From NCBI GenBank assembly GCA_022885665.1, contig JAGQDJ010000212.1:159458-223457 (forward strand): a DNA stretch of 64,000 bases. Reading direction: 5' to 3'. The notes under the pieces were generated by a model. That model was not told the DNA's origin, searched no databases, and saw nothing but the letters and a program-made list of their open reading frames with translations. The translations under genes were made by a program, and so were the position numbers. Positions 1 to 11,300 of this stretch are shown here, piece by piece; position 1 is the stretch's first letter; the number at the start of each line of letters is the position of its first letter. This DNA comes from Triops longicaudatus (Eukaryota; Arthropoda; Branchiopoda; Notostraca; Triopsidae).

Positions 1-385
1 ACGGCAAAAACCTTATACTTTTTCTTGATTTTGTAAAATTCACTTTCATTGTGTTACGCTCTAAATTGCTTAAAGTTAGTTTGGTCATTTAGTCAGTTTG
101 TTTACTACTTTTTCATGTTTTTTAGTAATATTTAGTTAGTTCAGTTTGTTTATTACCTTTGTTAGTATGGTTTTGTGTAATTTAGGTAGTTTTTAATTTT
201 AGTTAGCTGATTTTTGGCAAACTTTATTTCTTGTTGATTTCCTATATTTTATTTATATTTTTTTTAAAGAATTTTGGTTAGTTCTTATTGAAATTAATAA
301 TTTTCAGTTGATTTTTCGTGTTAGTTCAATTTGCCACGGTAAACTTCCAAAGAATTGTTGATTAAAACGTGTTTATTTCCAAAAG
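1..385 (+). other. 3' part of the last MCM3 intron
   Basis: This stretch is T-rich and has no credible coding frame. It runs into an acceptor AG at 384-385 that opens the MCM3 terminal exon. The upstream MCM3 exons lie outside the window. Confidence 0.6.
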
Positions 386-844
386 TTAATGGAAAAACCG
401 CGTAAACGGCGTCGTGAGGGAGCAGACAGCGTGTCGGAAGACGACGGGGCGGAGGAAGATGGCTCTGAGGCTCCGGCGCCGCGTCGTAAGCGTCGTACGA
501 CGAGTGGGAGTGGCACTCAAGCGTCATCGGTGCCAGATAGCGAGGAAATGACGGCCGTTTTGTCGGCTTCAATGAGCAGTAGCGCTACGGCGGGAGCAAG
601 TGCACCGGACTCGGAAGTGGGCGTGGTGGTCGCCCCGGAAAGGCTGGCCACGTTTAAACAAGCGTTGACGCGTCTTTTTCGGGAGACGCGGTCGCAATCC
701 ACGCCGTTGGCGACTTTGGAGAATTTTTTGGCCACTGAGTACAAAACGGAGAAGTTTAGATTGCCGGAAATTCGCGCAGCCTTACAGACAATGACGGACG
801 ATAACCAAGTTATGGTGGCAGATGAGATTGTTTTCCTTATTTAA
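386..844 (+). CDS. MCM3: MCM3 replicative helicase subunit, C-terminal exon (partial)
   Basis: MCM3 is one of the six subunits of the MCM2-7 DNA helicase that licenses and unwinds replication origins in the nucleus. Only its last exon is here. It opens after the acceptor AG at 384-385, is in frame from TTA at 386, and ends at TAA 842-844. Seen: a basic cluster (PRKRRR) near the start followed by an acidic Ser-rich linker and a second basic cluster (RRKRR), fitting the nuclear localisation region; then a C-terminal block of about 60 residues ending DDNQVMVADEIVFLI. That ending closely matches the conserved MCM3 winged-helix tail (vertebrate MCM3 ends in a near-identical DDNQVMV...IFLI). The AAA+ core is missing because it lies upstream of the window. 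An AATAAA signal follows at 932-937. The identity rests on the tail, which is distinctive. Confidence 0.9.
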   Translation, partial: LMEKPRKRRREGADSVSEDDGAEEDGSEAPAPRRKRRTTSGSGTQASSVPDSEEMTAVLSASMSSSATAGASAPDSEVGVVVAPERLATFKQALTRLFRETRSQSTPLATLENFLATEYKTEKFRLPEIRAALQTMTDDNQVMVADEIVFLI

Positions 845-2562
845 ACAGGGCTTTTTTTTCTTGAGACATTGTGTTAAATGTGTTATGCGGACTTTGAACA
901 AAATACAAGCTTTTTTGGTAAAACAAAAAAAAATAAAGATGTATTGAATTCCAATACAGTCCGCTAACATTTCTGCGGTGCTATGTGAGCTGTAGCACGA
1001 AGCACGACAGATGGAGCAACAATAGTACTTCAAGAAAGTATGTCTCTTTCCCTTTACCTATTGATAACCTGTGATGTCAAAATTTTCCACTAAAAGAAGC
1101 AAAAACGGTTTGAAAAATTAAGTAGTTCCATCGCTTATCTTAGAAATAAAACGGGTGCTTAGAGGGACGGGACAGTTGACACTTCAGATAAACCGTAAAA
1201 AATTCATGACTAATGAAGTACAAAAGCTTTGTAACTGAAAAAAATCAGGCTCTTAATGAATCCTACGAAGTAAATTAGGAAAGTTTCTTCGAAAAAGAGT
1301 AGTGTACATGAGAAAATGTCCTGAATATGTGTCACTTCTTGCAAGAAACGGGTCGTGTTAATTTCGTTGTATTGCTCAATATATTGTGTTGTTCGATAAG
1401 TCCGCTCTGCCATTCGACACTAATCGATTCGACACTATCGAATCGAATTAAAATTCAAACAGCGCAGCTGTTTCTCTGAGTGCACATGTGCACTGTTTTG
1501 TTCATAAACGAGCAATGACGTATTTGTTCGAAATGGGTAAAAATCCATAGGGATTTATCTAACAACCCAATACGTATCGAAAAATTAAGTAAAAATACAC
1601 TTTCTGTAAAGGATAGTTGAAGAATAATCCCTCCAAAAGTATGGTACAAATTCTTTGTTTGAATTTTGCACGAGATTTTAGAACTCCAACGTGATAATTT
1701 AGTGCGCTGTGGACTTGCGCCATTTTTACTAGAAAGTGGAACATGACTTCGCAACGTTGCACCCTACTCACAGTTAAAATACCTACTGCCTACTATTACC
1801 ACTATACTACTACTCAATATATGAAAACAGCTGCCAAAATCAGTCCCTTACATCGTTGCGTTTACTTATTTTCATTACGCATTTGGACAAAATAGAGGAA
1901 TTTTTTTCACACAAAAGCAGAGATAGGAAGTTTTTACTCAGATGGATTAAGTCCATCATGCATTTTTGAAAGATGGTAAACAACAAGTTTCCTTATTGCA
2001 GAACACAGGGACAAATCGTCACCCGTGTCCAAATTGTCTACCCGGCATGTCAGTTTGTAAACGTGGAAGAGCCTCAAGTTTTCATGTCGTTTGGTCTCAA
2101 TTTTAGTCTTTCCGAAGCAAACTGTACCCCACTGGATAGCCAAGACACTACAGCATCTAATGTGTGTAACTTTGATTTTGAGTTTTGTATGCATGTGAAG
2201 GGAAAAATAAAGAGGTGAAAAGTGCGACATTGCCCTGTCCCCTGCTATTTTTGCTATTACGTTTGTTGTTGATAACCAAAACTCGACGAGTGCTACAACA
2301 TATCTTGAAAGATTAGTCCAAGGAGTGTTGAACGCGCTACAAAATACCTTTATAAGGTAAAAGTAAAAAGAAAAAAATTAACAAAACTCGTCGTCGACAA
2401 TGCCCAAATGCCCGAGATGAACCGATCCTAGCGACATCTATGAGTTGATTTTACAACTATCGAATACAAACAACCGATGGGCCTTCCAGTGCAAGATTAA
2501 TGTAAGTATTTTCTGGAAAAATTATATTGATTGTTAAAAATGATCAACCTCTATTGCCACAG
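845..2562. other. Intergenic region between MCM3 and DOLPP1
   Basis: This holds the MCM3 3'UTR with AATAAA at 932-937, then AT-rich DNA with only chance open frames, a repeat copy near 1999-2165, and the likely DOLPP1 5' leader. A possible noncoding leader exon ends at a GTAAGT donor at 2502, with an acceptor CACAG ending at 2562. No other gene is supported. Confidence 0.5.
1999..2165 (+). repeat. Dispersed repeat, copy 1
   Basis: About 165 bp here aligns with the reverse complement of 28090-28262. Shared blocks include GGAAGAGCCTC followed by AAGTTTTCA, and TTCAAATTGTxTACCC-like text in the same order and spacing. By eye identity is roughly two thirds. No inverted ends or target duplication were found, so the class is unknown (SINE or MITE relic). 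Confidence 0.55.
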
Positions 2563-2573
2563 CTCAACCAAAA

Positions 2574-3854
2574 ATGGCAGCTTCTTTTTCGAACGCCGTC
2601 ACGGATCCAGAATGGGTTTCCTTATCCTTAACACACGTCGAATTCCCTGCAGGTTTTCCAAATAATCTCCACAGAAAACTTCATTAAAACTCTTCAAATC
2701 ATCCTGTTTTTATCTCTTACCGTAGGTGACACACTGGGAAAGTTCTTAGCTATAAGCAGCCTTCTGCCGTTAGCTATTCTTTGCGGTTTTGTTACTTTAA
2801 TTCTCTTCCGTCGCGATTTACACACAGTAAATCTTAATTTCTCATATAAATTTATTTTAAAGAGTAGTACATTGTGAAGAAGGAATATAAAGCTTGTTTC
2901 ATAATACTAGATCTCATTCCTCGCTGGGCTGGTCTTAAATGAAGGCTTAAATTGGGTTTTGAAGCATTTTATCGCCGAAGCTCGGCCGATGCGCAGGAAC
3001 GTTTTGTACACCGAATATGGCATGCCTTCAGCCCACTCGCAATTCGTGTGGTTTTTCGCCACTTATGCCTGCCTTTTCACTGTCATTCGCATGCATCACG
3101 CGCCCCATAACGGCGTCCTGGTTTTCCTGTGGAAAAGCCTAGTCATTCTCGGCTGTGTTGCGGTTGCTGCCGTTGTTTCCATTTCCAGGTCAAATATTAA
3201 AAATAAGTAAATTAATAAATAAAAAAGTAAAAACAATAAATAAAGGAAAACATTAAAGCACAGTAGTACTTCTTTGGCAAAGCAAAACGTACTAAATTTT
3301 ACAGTAATGGTAGTAAAGAAATAGAAATATGTAAAGTAAAAAATAATAGTAAAAAATAGATACTTAGAAAAAAAAAACTAAAAAAACCGTCAAAATGAAC
3401 TACACATATAAAAGTAGTAACAATAACTAATTTAAATTAAAATAAAAAGAGAAATGGTAATAAAAGTAACCATGAATGTTCAATTTTAGAGTTTATCTGC
3501 AATATCACACTACCGGTCAAGTTTTATATGGCGGAGTTCTGGGTGCTTTCGTAGCTACGGCTTGGTTTGCCTTCATACAGTGTGTTCTAACGCCCTTGTT
3601 CCCTGTTATCGTCTCTTGGTACGTTTTATTTCTATAAAAACTAAAAAATGGAAAAGATTGAAAATATATTTGGTAGATTTTCTTTTGTAATCAAAATTTG
3701 TCTTCCATTAATGTTTGTGTTTAGGCGAATTAGCGAGTTTTGTTTGATTCGGGATACGACGTTAATACCCAACGTTCTGTGGTTCGAGTACCTTACCGTC
3801 CGGCAAGAATGCCGTTCCAGGACGAGGAAGTTATCTTCGATGAAGTCGCAATGA
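2574..3854 (+). CDS. DOLPP1: Dolichyldiphosphatase 1 (complete, 5 exons)
   Basis: This ER-membrane PAP2-family phosphatase hydrolyses dolichyl pyrophosphate to dolichyl phosphate, recycling the lipid carrier for N-glycosylation. Coding exons are 2574-2652, 2726-2826, 2911-3188, 3490-3618 and 3725-3854; all phases agree and give 238 residues, the same length as human DOLPP1. Seen: four or more hydrophobic segments; PAP2 motif 1 as KHFIAEARP (K-x6-RP); motif 2 as PSAHSQF; motif 3 as SR-V-YLQYHTTGQ, where a Gln sits at the usual Asp position, as also in vertebrate DOLPP1. The C-terminal LIRDTTLIPNVLWFEY block is characteristic of the family. The start was chosen because MAASFSNAV leads straight into the conserved THVEFPAG. 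Its 3' end converges on SF3B6. Identity is secure. Confidence 0.97.
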
Positions 3855-3995
3855 AAGGGATCTCTGGAAATGGTTTTTCTACAAAATTTTGCAAGTTTTT
3901 TGAAGATAGAGCCAATGCAGCTACGATAAAGTGCAAGCTTGTTTTTTCCTTTATAAAGTATAAAAGAAAAGCTGACGAAATACACGTTTTTCACC

Positions 3996-4022
3996 ATTAA
4001 AGCGTCATGTTTCTTTTTTATT
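3996..4022. promoter_or_regulatory. Convergent poly(A) signals of DOLPP1 and SF3B6
   Basis: An ATTAAA on the plus strand (3996-4001) and an AATAAA on the minus strand (4022-4017) lie about 15 bp apart between the convergent stops at 3854 and 4212. The two mRNAs probably overlap at their 3' ends. Confidence 0.45.
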
Positions 4023-4211
4023 TACTGTATATTTTTGTATACCTTCTAATTTCTATGAACTCTAAAAAATTATCCCCTAGAAGAAAGTACGCATGTTCGA
4101 TATTACAAAACATTTTTCTTTATTTTTTCTCTTTTCTTTTGACTTCTTATATTTTTTCTTTTGCTTTTCAAATATTTCCAAAGGATAAAGGTAAAGTAAT
4201 GAAAAAATAAG

Positions 4212-4848
4212 CTAGTTTGGAGTGTTGAGGTTGAATTTCGCTTTCATCTTTTCCAACTCTTCGGCTTTCTTGGAGGCGTCCACGGATTTGAAAGCTTTGT
4301 TGGGCTAAAAAACGAATAAAAAATAAAGATAAGTATGTTTTAGGCCGTAATATAAGTTGAATGTCAGTAATACTGTAATAAAACAATAATTACTTGGTAA
4401 TAAAGGACGACCAAATACCGATTGCAGACATTGAAGCCAGATAAGTGATCGCAAGCGTTTTTAGCGTCAAAAATGTCTTCGTAAACCACAAACGCTGTTC
4501 CTCGAGTTTCAGGCGTCGTTCCACTAATGTGAAATAAAGTAAATAATTAATATTTACTTTTTTATAAGTAAAGAGAAAGAACAGCTTACACTCTGATTTG
4601 TCGAATGGCGCCATATTTGCCAAAAATGTCGTACATTTCTTCTGAAGTGATCTTGTAGGGTAAGTTACGCACATAGAGAATTCTGTTTACTTCAGGCGGA
4701 AGTCGTACCTATAAAAAAACCCTTTTAATCGCTGTGGTTACTGTAACGAGTTGCAAATGTAACGGATTTGAGACTTATTTTACGATACAGTTTGGGAAAT
4801 AGGGACTCATCAACTTACACTCTGCTTTTTCTGCATTGCCATAGCCAT
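4212..4848 (-). CDS. SF3B6: Splicing factor 3B subunit 6 (p14), complete, 4 exons
   Basis: SF3B6 is the U2 snRNP SF3b protein that contacts the branch-point adenosine in the early spliceosome. Coding exons in transcript order are 4848-4819, 4708-4590, 4523-4394 and 4304-4212, giving 123 residues (human 125). Seen: a short basic N-terminus (MAMAMQKKQS), then one RRM with RNP2 ILYVRNLP and RNP1 RGTAFVVYEDI. The family signatures YKITSEEMYDIFGKYG, DAKNACDHLSGFNVCNRY and LVVLYY are also present, followed by a Lys/Glu-rich tail. Conservation is very high across the whole length. It shares the 4849-5510 interval head to head with MRTO4 and is convergent with DOLPP1. Confidence 0.97.
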
Positions 4849-5510
4849 TTTGGGCTAAGTTTGTTATTAAATTGACGAAAAAAACGCGAAAGTATAGTTT
4901 ATTGCTCAACTATTTACAACTCAGCGTCCCAAGTTCCCCACTTGTGAAGCGTTCGATCACTAAGGTGAGCATTGACGACGCTAGGTAGCGGAACCTGGTT
5001 CGTATGCTGAAGCCCTGTTTCCTATTGGTCCACTACTGCAATTAAACCCCTTCTGCTTCTTTAAAAGCTCACAAGAAGCTTCATAACGCTTCTTTTGTAA
5101 CAACACAAAATGCAATTAAGCTTTTTAATTGATTTAATAAATGTTTTTCTATAATTGTTTTCGAAACATTCAGTGAAACTTGACTCGTAAAATGCACGTC
5201 ATATAAAGTTAACCGGAAATGTATAGTTAGTTTTAAAATTATGGAATGTGAATGAATTATATAAGATAAAGGTGCGTGGAGATTAATTCTACGCGTTCTG
5301 GCATTATAATATACCTTTATTCACAGTAATACAAAAAATAATGTGAATATTTCAAGGTTCTTTTCTGAACTAATGCTCAAGCACCGCCTCCACGCAAGCC
5401 CATTTTTGAAGCCCGGTAAGGCGGGCCAAGTGCGGGACTTGGATGAAACCACGTGGAGTTGCGTATTGTCCACGGAAATAGTTACTTTTTGCGAATAACC
5501 AAACTCCAAA
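4849..5510. promoter_or_regulatory. Shared head-to-head promoter interval of SF3B6 and MRTO4
   Basis: The 662 bp between the two ATGs contain both 5' leaders and no other gene. The divergent arrangement suggests a bidirectional promoter, an inference from spacing only; I saw no clear TATA box placed for either start. Confidence 0.35.
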
Positions 5511-7232
5511 ATGCCCCGTTCCAAACGTTTTAAGAAAAGTAAGTAAAAAATTTTATTCCTAAAGAAGTTCCTAACTTTCTGGTGTTTCTTTAGTTTCTCT
5601 AACCCAAACGAAGAAAAAAGGTTTGGGTTTGAAGCAACAACTCGTTGAAGATATTCGCAGCTCTGTGGATAAATATGATTCCTTGTACCTATTTTCTGTG
5701 CAAAATATGCGTAACGCTAAGTTAAAACAGATTCGAACAGAATGGAAAGACAGCAGGTATGTTTAGATGTTTCTTAGCTAATCTACAGCAAAACCTGAGC
5801 TGCCCTCAGAGCAGTTTTGAGCTCCGGTGTTGCTCAGTATACCACGAGAGTATCGAGAGCGCTCTGAGAGCTGCTGGTGCAAGCTTTTCACAAGAGAGTT
5901 CACCCAAAAAATTTCTAAAATATTGAAGAAGAATTATTTTTCCTAGATTCTTTTTCGGAAAAAATCGAGTCATGGGATTGGCACTAGGCCGTGGTGCTGA
6001 AGATGAATATAAAGATCATTTGCACGAAGTTTCGCGAAGATTACGTGGCCAGTGCGGCTTGCTCTTCACTAACCGAGCCAAAGACGAAGTTATGAAGTAA
6101 GTTACTAAATAAATATAATATCAGTATAATAAATATATATAAATAAATAATTAAATATAGAAAAAAATCTTAATTTCTTATAAAAGTTTAAGTAAATGTG
6201 TTTGTTAAAGGTATTTCAAGGAGCACAAAGAAGCAGATTATGCCAGGTCAGGGAATATTGCCACACAAACAGTAACATTGCCCGAAGGACCGTTGGAACA
6301 CTTTCCTTTCAACATGGAACCTTATCTTCGCCAGCTAGGACTGCCCACTTCGCTGAAAAAAGGTTACTTTTTAGGGTTCTTTGCATTCCCAAGCATATAA
6401 AAATGAAAATTAATTTGAAATTTCCAAATAGGTGTCATTACGCTCGTCAAAGCCCATACCGTTTGCAAGGAAGGAGCGACTTTAACGCCTGAACAAGCTC
6501 AAATACTGGTACGCTAAATTCTTTCCCTCTCAACCCAATAATCCGTCATTTGACAACCTTTCGTATCTGTTGTTGCTCGCAATCCGGGTTTTAATGCCGT
6601 AACCACGTGTCAAGTTCCGTCATTTACTGGTTAGAGTTTTTTTTTTACTGACATTCCCTTATTAAAAAGGTACACTCTAAACCGATATTCGTCAATCTGA
6701 TGTCTTTTTATTTGGTATTTAATCAGTTAGATTTTAATGTACCCTCAGCTTGACTCTTTTCTAGTCATTTACGATTAGAAGTAGTCCTTTAAAAAAGTAG
6801 TCCATTATCCGATACCTCTCTAAACCGAGATTACATGATCACAGAACCTGTTCATGCGTTAAGGTGAAGTAAAGTCGAGATTTTTCTATAGTAAGATATA
6901 GAACTCGCGTTACCTGAACCTGCACAACTCGAGGTCGTTCCTAATGATCTGTACTACTTTCTGACCAAAAACCCGCACAATTCGAGACCCTATTTCAAAA
7001 TTCCATTACTAGAATTCTTTTTTTTCCTATCCAATAGAAACTATTGGGCCAGCAGATGGCTGAGTTTGCCATTACGCTTGAGGCACTGTGGACCAAGGAC
7101 GGTGAGTTTGAAGACTTTGGCGACGGCCGAATGTTACGTGCCCAAGAGGACGAAAATATCACTTCAAAGCTTGGTCAAGTGGAAGAAGATGGTGATGATG
7201 ACGATAACATGGATAGCGACGCTAGCGAATAA
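5511..7232 (+). CDS. MRTO4: mRNA turnover protein 4 homolog, ribosome assembly factor (6 exons)
   Basis: MRTO4 is the nucleolar paralogue of ribosomal stalk protein P0; it occupies the P0 site on pre-60S particles until late maturation. Coding exons are 5511-5538, 5594-5756, 5947-6096, 6211-6362, 6432-6508 and 7038-7232, giving 254 residues (human 239) with all phases consistent. Seen: a basic start (MPRSKRFKK), the L10-like segment YLFSVQNMRNAKLKQIR, FFFGKNRVMGLALGR, GLLFTNRAKDEV, and the MRTO4-type insert with EADYARSGN and LPEGPLEHFP. The C-terminus is acidic (DDDDNMDSDASE), as in orthologues. P0's stalk-binding tail is absent, as expected. The fifth intron (6509-7037) is the longest. Its neighbour SF3B6 is divergent and SRRT is convergent. 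Confidence 0.96.
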
Positions 7233-7940
7233 ACGTTTTTATGGTCCACAAAAATTTTTTTTTGTAAATTGACTGTTTACCATTTTTCAGCATTTTTACT
7301 ATGCATATTTTTTTATTACAATTACATTGCTCTCTAATTAATTAAATACCGGTTATCCGAATACTCCGCAGAACTGAATGAAAGGTTGACAGTGACGGTT
7401 AAGCCCATTTAATTCAACTCACTCCGTATTTCTAAATACTCCGCATATTTGGACGCTGTCCGTCCGGCCCAGAGCCTATTAAAAAAAAAAGCGGGTTGCA
7501 TTTTGTACTTGGCGACGTTGAAGTAGGTAAGATTTTCACAATAAATGCGTTGAAACAAAACGAGTGGTTTGAAAAACTTGTAAAAAAAATGACTATTTTC
7601 CAATATTTTTACTAATTGTATCATCCACTTCTATTACGCTATTTAGTGTACAAGTTTTAGTAAAAATTCTTCGGTCTGGAAAAATGGCCAAGTATTGTAC
7701 AGAAGTACCTTTTCGGTTATTTTGTTTTGTATTGTCCGAATAGCTAAAGTTTGAAGCCAAACGTAAATCGCGACGATGTAACATATTTTTCTCGTTAGAA
7801 AGCGGAAAAAAGGAAATGAATCAGAAAGGAGGAAAAACATGAGCGTTTGAAAAATAAACAAAAAGGAAGGAAAAGAAAACCTGCGGATTCCTTCCCCATG
7901 CAAATGGTCTTTGTATTCATTTTTACGATATTTAAAGTGT
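7233..7940. other. Convergent 3' flanks of MRTO4 and SRRT
   Basis: AT-rich 3'UTR and intergenic sequence. It holds a short poly(A) run near 7480 and only chance open frames on both strands. Nothing else is recognised. Confidence 0.45.
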
Positions 7941-8007
7941 TTAAAAGTCATCCATATCTCGTGGAGCATCCAAATCCCGGTAGTGCGTCATTGGTCTTTC
8001 CCGATTC
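7941..8007 (-). CDS. SRRT: SRRT distal alternative last exon
   Basis: This opens after TTAG with one base that completes the split GC|G codon. It then reads NRERPMTHYRDLDAPRDMDDF and stops at 7943-7941. The YRDLDAP core is the conserved ARS2 C-terminal tail that in known ARS2 contacts the cap-binding complex. No perfect AATAAA is seen just downstream. Confidence 0.75.
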
Positions 8008-8083
8008 CTAATTAAAACAACAATTAATTACGTGTAAGCTTTTTTCAAATGATAAGCAACATTACAACAAATAATAAAAATGA

Positions 8084-8163
<80 letters not shown>

Positions 8164-8238
8164 AATATCTATATAAAAAAAAAATATAATTTAAAACACA
8201 CAACACACAAAACAAANNNNNNNNNNNNNNNNNNNNNN

Positions 8239-8316
<78 letters not shown>

Positions 8317-11300
8317 TTCTGGCTTTAAAAGAATCCTTTAATTTAGAAGACGGAAGACGTTACCATGACAATAGGCATTTTGATCAAAACAGGTCAACAT
8401 CGGCTGGGGTGTCGACGTCATCATAGCCGATAATTTCTCGCCCTTCATACGAGACCTGCGGCCTGCAACCACACAGAGAAAGCTTATTTAAAAAATAGTG
8501 CAAAAAATTTCAAACAAGGCAGCCTCTCTCTTGAAATACTCTTCATAAACAATACTTATCAAGTGCAAACTCTCAAATTTCAAACTCTTTACTTTTTAAA
8601 TACATTTTCCTTGCCTAACTTTTTAAACCGTAAAATTGTCTCAAAAAGCTGGATTTACTTCTTAAAAGCGTACAAAGCTTCTGCTCCCACTGCCTATGCA
8701 CGCTAAACTGAAGATTTCATTGTTGCCTGGGGTCTTATTCACACCGACAGCGCAAAGAGTTTGCTTGGACTTTAGCTGTGTCACAAAAAGCCAAATTGTC
8801 GTGAGTAAACTAAAGTAGGCGGAGTAAATTAAGCTTATAGGATTTATACCTTCAAAATGCTTAATAAGAACGTTAATTACTATTTTTTTAAGAGAAACTT
8901 TAACCCTTAAGTCGTCGTTGTGAACAGATCTTAAAAGCTTTCATTGTTGCTCGCCTGGAAACCTCAAAGAAAATGTTCTACGAAATTTCTTATACTTCTG
9001 TAAAAAAATAAAAATTGTTGCAGAAACTTTGTACGAAAACTTAAAAAAGTTCGGCTAGGACGACATCGACGCCATTTTATACACACATAAATAAAAATGC
9101 TTCAAACTCCATAAAAAAAAAAACAAAAACAAGAAAGCGCTTCAAAACGTCTGAACCGTGTTCAACTTACGCTCCTCTTCCTTTGCCTCCACCTCGGGAG
9201 CGTCCGTAATCTCGTCCGCCGCCACTATAAGCGTGGGAGCTGGGCGGTCCTCCGTAAGGCGCGTAGGACCGCGGGTTATAGCCTGGCGCCCCGTACCTGT
9301 ATAGGAACAAGAAGCAAGCTCTGGTTGAGTAAAGCCGGAGGGGGGATGTTTAGCTAAGCTTGACTATAAAAGCAACTCACCCTGACTGCGGCGGATAGTC
9401 TGGCCGCTGGTCAGGCGCGTGGCTAGATCTCGCTGAAGCACCGCTGGAGCCGCCTTGGCTGCCTGACTTACTGCCGGGGTGCTCTGGCAATTGCGGCCGC
9501 TTGGGGTCTCTTAAATATTGGTTGAAATACTCCACGTCGCGCTTAACTTCTTCCAGCTTTTCGGCATGTTTGCTTAAGATGTGTTTGCGAATGAAATCCG
9601 GGCCTTTGAATTTCTTACCCGAGAGTGGACACAGCCATTTGTCTTTGGCTAGTTCTTGCGTATTCGCTGCAATAAATTTCTCTACCTCACTGAAAAAAAA
9701 AAGATCACACAAATGATTTTAAAAATATTAAAAATTACTGTACAACACAGAAATCATTCTTTATACCTCTTTGTGTCCTTCAGACCCAATTTATTTGCTT
9801 CTTCTTCCGTCAAACGCGGGATAGGCTGCATGAAGGAAGCAATCTTGGACTCGAAGAGGGCGCAATAATCAGAAATTTCTTGCTGCGACACCCGTGATGC
9901 AGGGGGAATTCCTCTGACATGCAAAATACCGCACCGGTTGGGCATTTCGTCCTCATTGGGGTATTCAGAATGGTTGTAATAGTCCACCGAGTGGACGATG
10001 CGTAAATAGAGCAATAATCGGTCCAAAACGCGGGCTAATTCTTCGTCACGCATCAAAGCTCCGCCCTCGCCCTCTTCGCCTTCTTCCACGCCGGTAGAAC
10101 CCAGCAATTCTTCCTCTTCTGCGGATGCTTCCTCGATTAAGTAATCGGTGATGTTGTGCAACACTGGGTTCCGACTAAAAACACCAAAGTGCTGCTAGAA
10201 AACAAAAACAAATAAATTAATTAAAGAATTTAAAAAAGTGAAAATAAAATAGAGAATACGAAAAAGTAAGTTTTGTATTTAAACACCGAATTACGTTTTC
10301 TCTTAAGCACTAAACAATACAATCAATAAAAAATTAAATTCTAGGAAAAATGTAAATAAAACACATGAAACACGGAATTTAGTTATCTTTTTTTTTACAA
10401 GAATGAACACGAAATTCATAGAAATATGTAATCTATGTGCATGCTAATTTATTGTTATATTAAATATGCTATTTAGGCTTAAAAAAGTTTTTATTTAGAT
10501 TTTTTCCGTTACCGAACTCTCCTCGCCATTCGTCGCTTCCGTGGGTCCCTGGGCGGATTCGTCCCACAAGCCCCACCTACTATCCAGGTTTTGAACAATA
10601 CGAGCCGCCAGGCGGATGTCGTTGCGTACCACATTTTTATGGCACGTAATTCCGTTGACTGTTCGGATTCGCCGGCTCAAATCGCGGTTCACAATTGCAC
10701 CAAGTTCTGTATCACGCAACTGAAAAGAAATAAAATCGATAAATAAATAATACTCAATACAACAAAGTTCGAAATTAATGAAAGAAAAAATAAGAAAATA
10801 AAAAAAATTAACTAAAAAAGCCAAAACAATTAAGACTGGACAACAAGTTAAGCCTAAGACGGTCGAAAAAGAGGCAAAAAGAAAAGGAAAAAATTCATAA
10901 GACTTCAGAAAATTAATTCACTAACGAACTAGATAACGATCAAAAACAGGGTACTTAATGGCTAAAAAAAATCTTCAGAAGACTAGAGACGAATTTGTAG
11001 CTCAAAGTGTTGAAAAGCATACGAAATACGTTGCTAACAAAATAAATAAAAAATCTTAAAAAAACTTATGCTTAACAAAATCCAATTTTTACATACAAAC
11101 GAAAAGAAATTCGTCTATACTTACTCGGATATTGTTTAAATTCCAGCAAATTTCCTTAATATTCACATTTCGCTCGAAAGTCACCCACCCACGACGGAAC
11201 CAACGTCTTTCGGGTTGAGGATCGGCAATGGCTGCGCGTAAAAAGCCCGGATAACGTTTGCACATCTAAAAATTCCATAAAAAGTCTATTAATTTCTAAA

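Noticed and set aside
8045..8328. Long Ile-Tyr repeat frames on both strands
   Set aside because: They are translations of the (TA)n microsatellite and run through the N gap.
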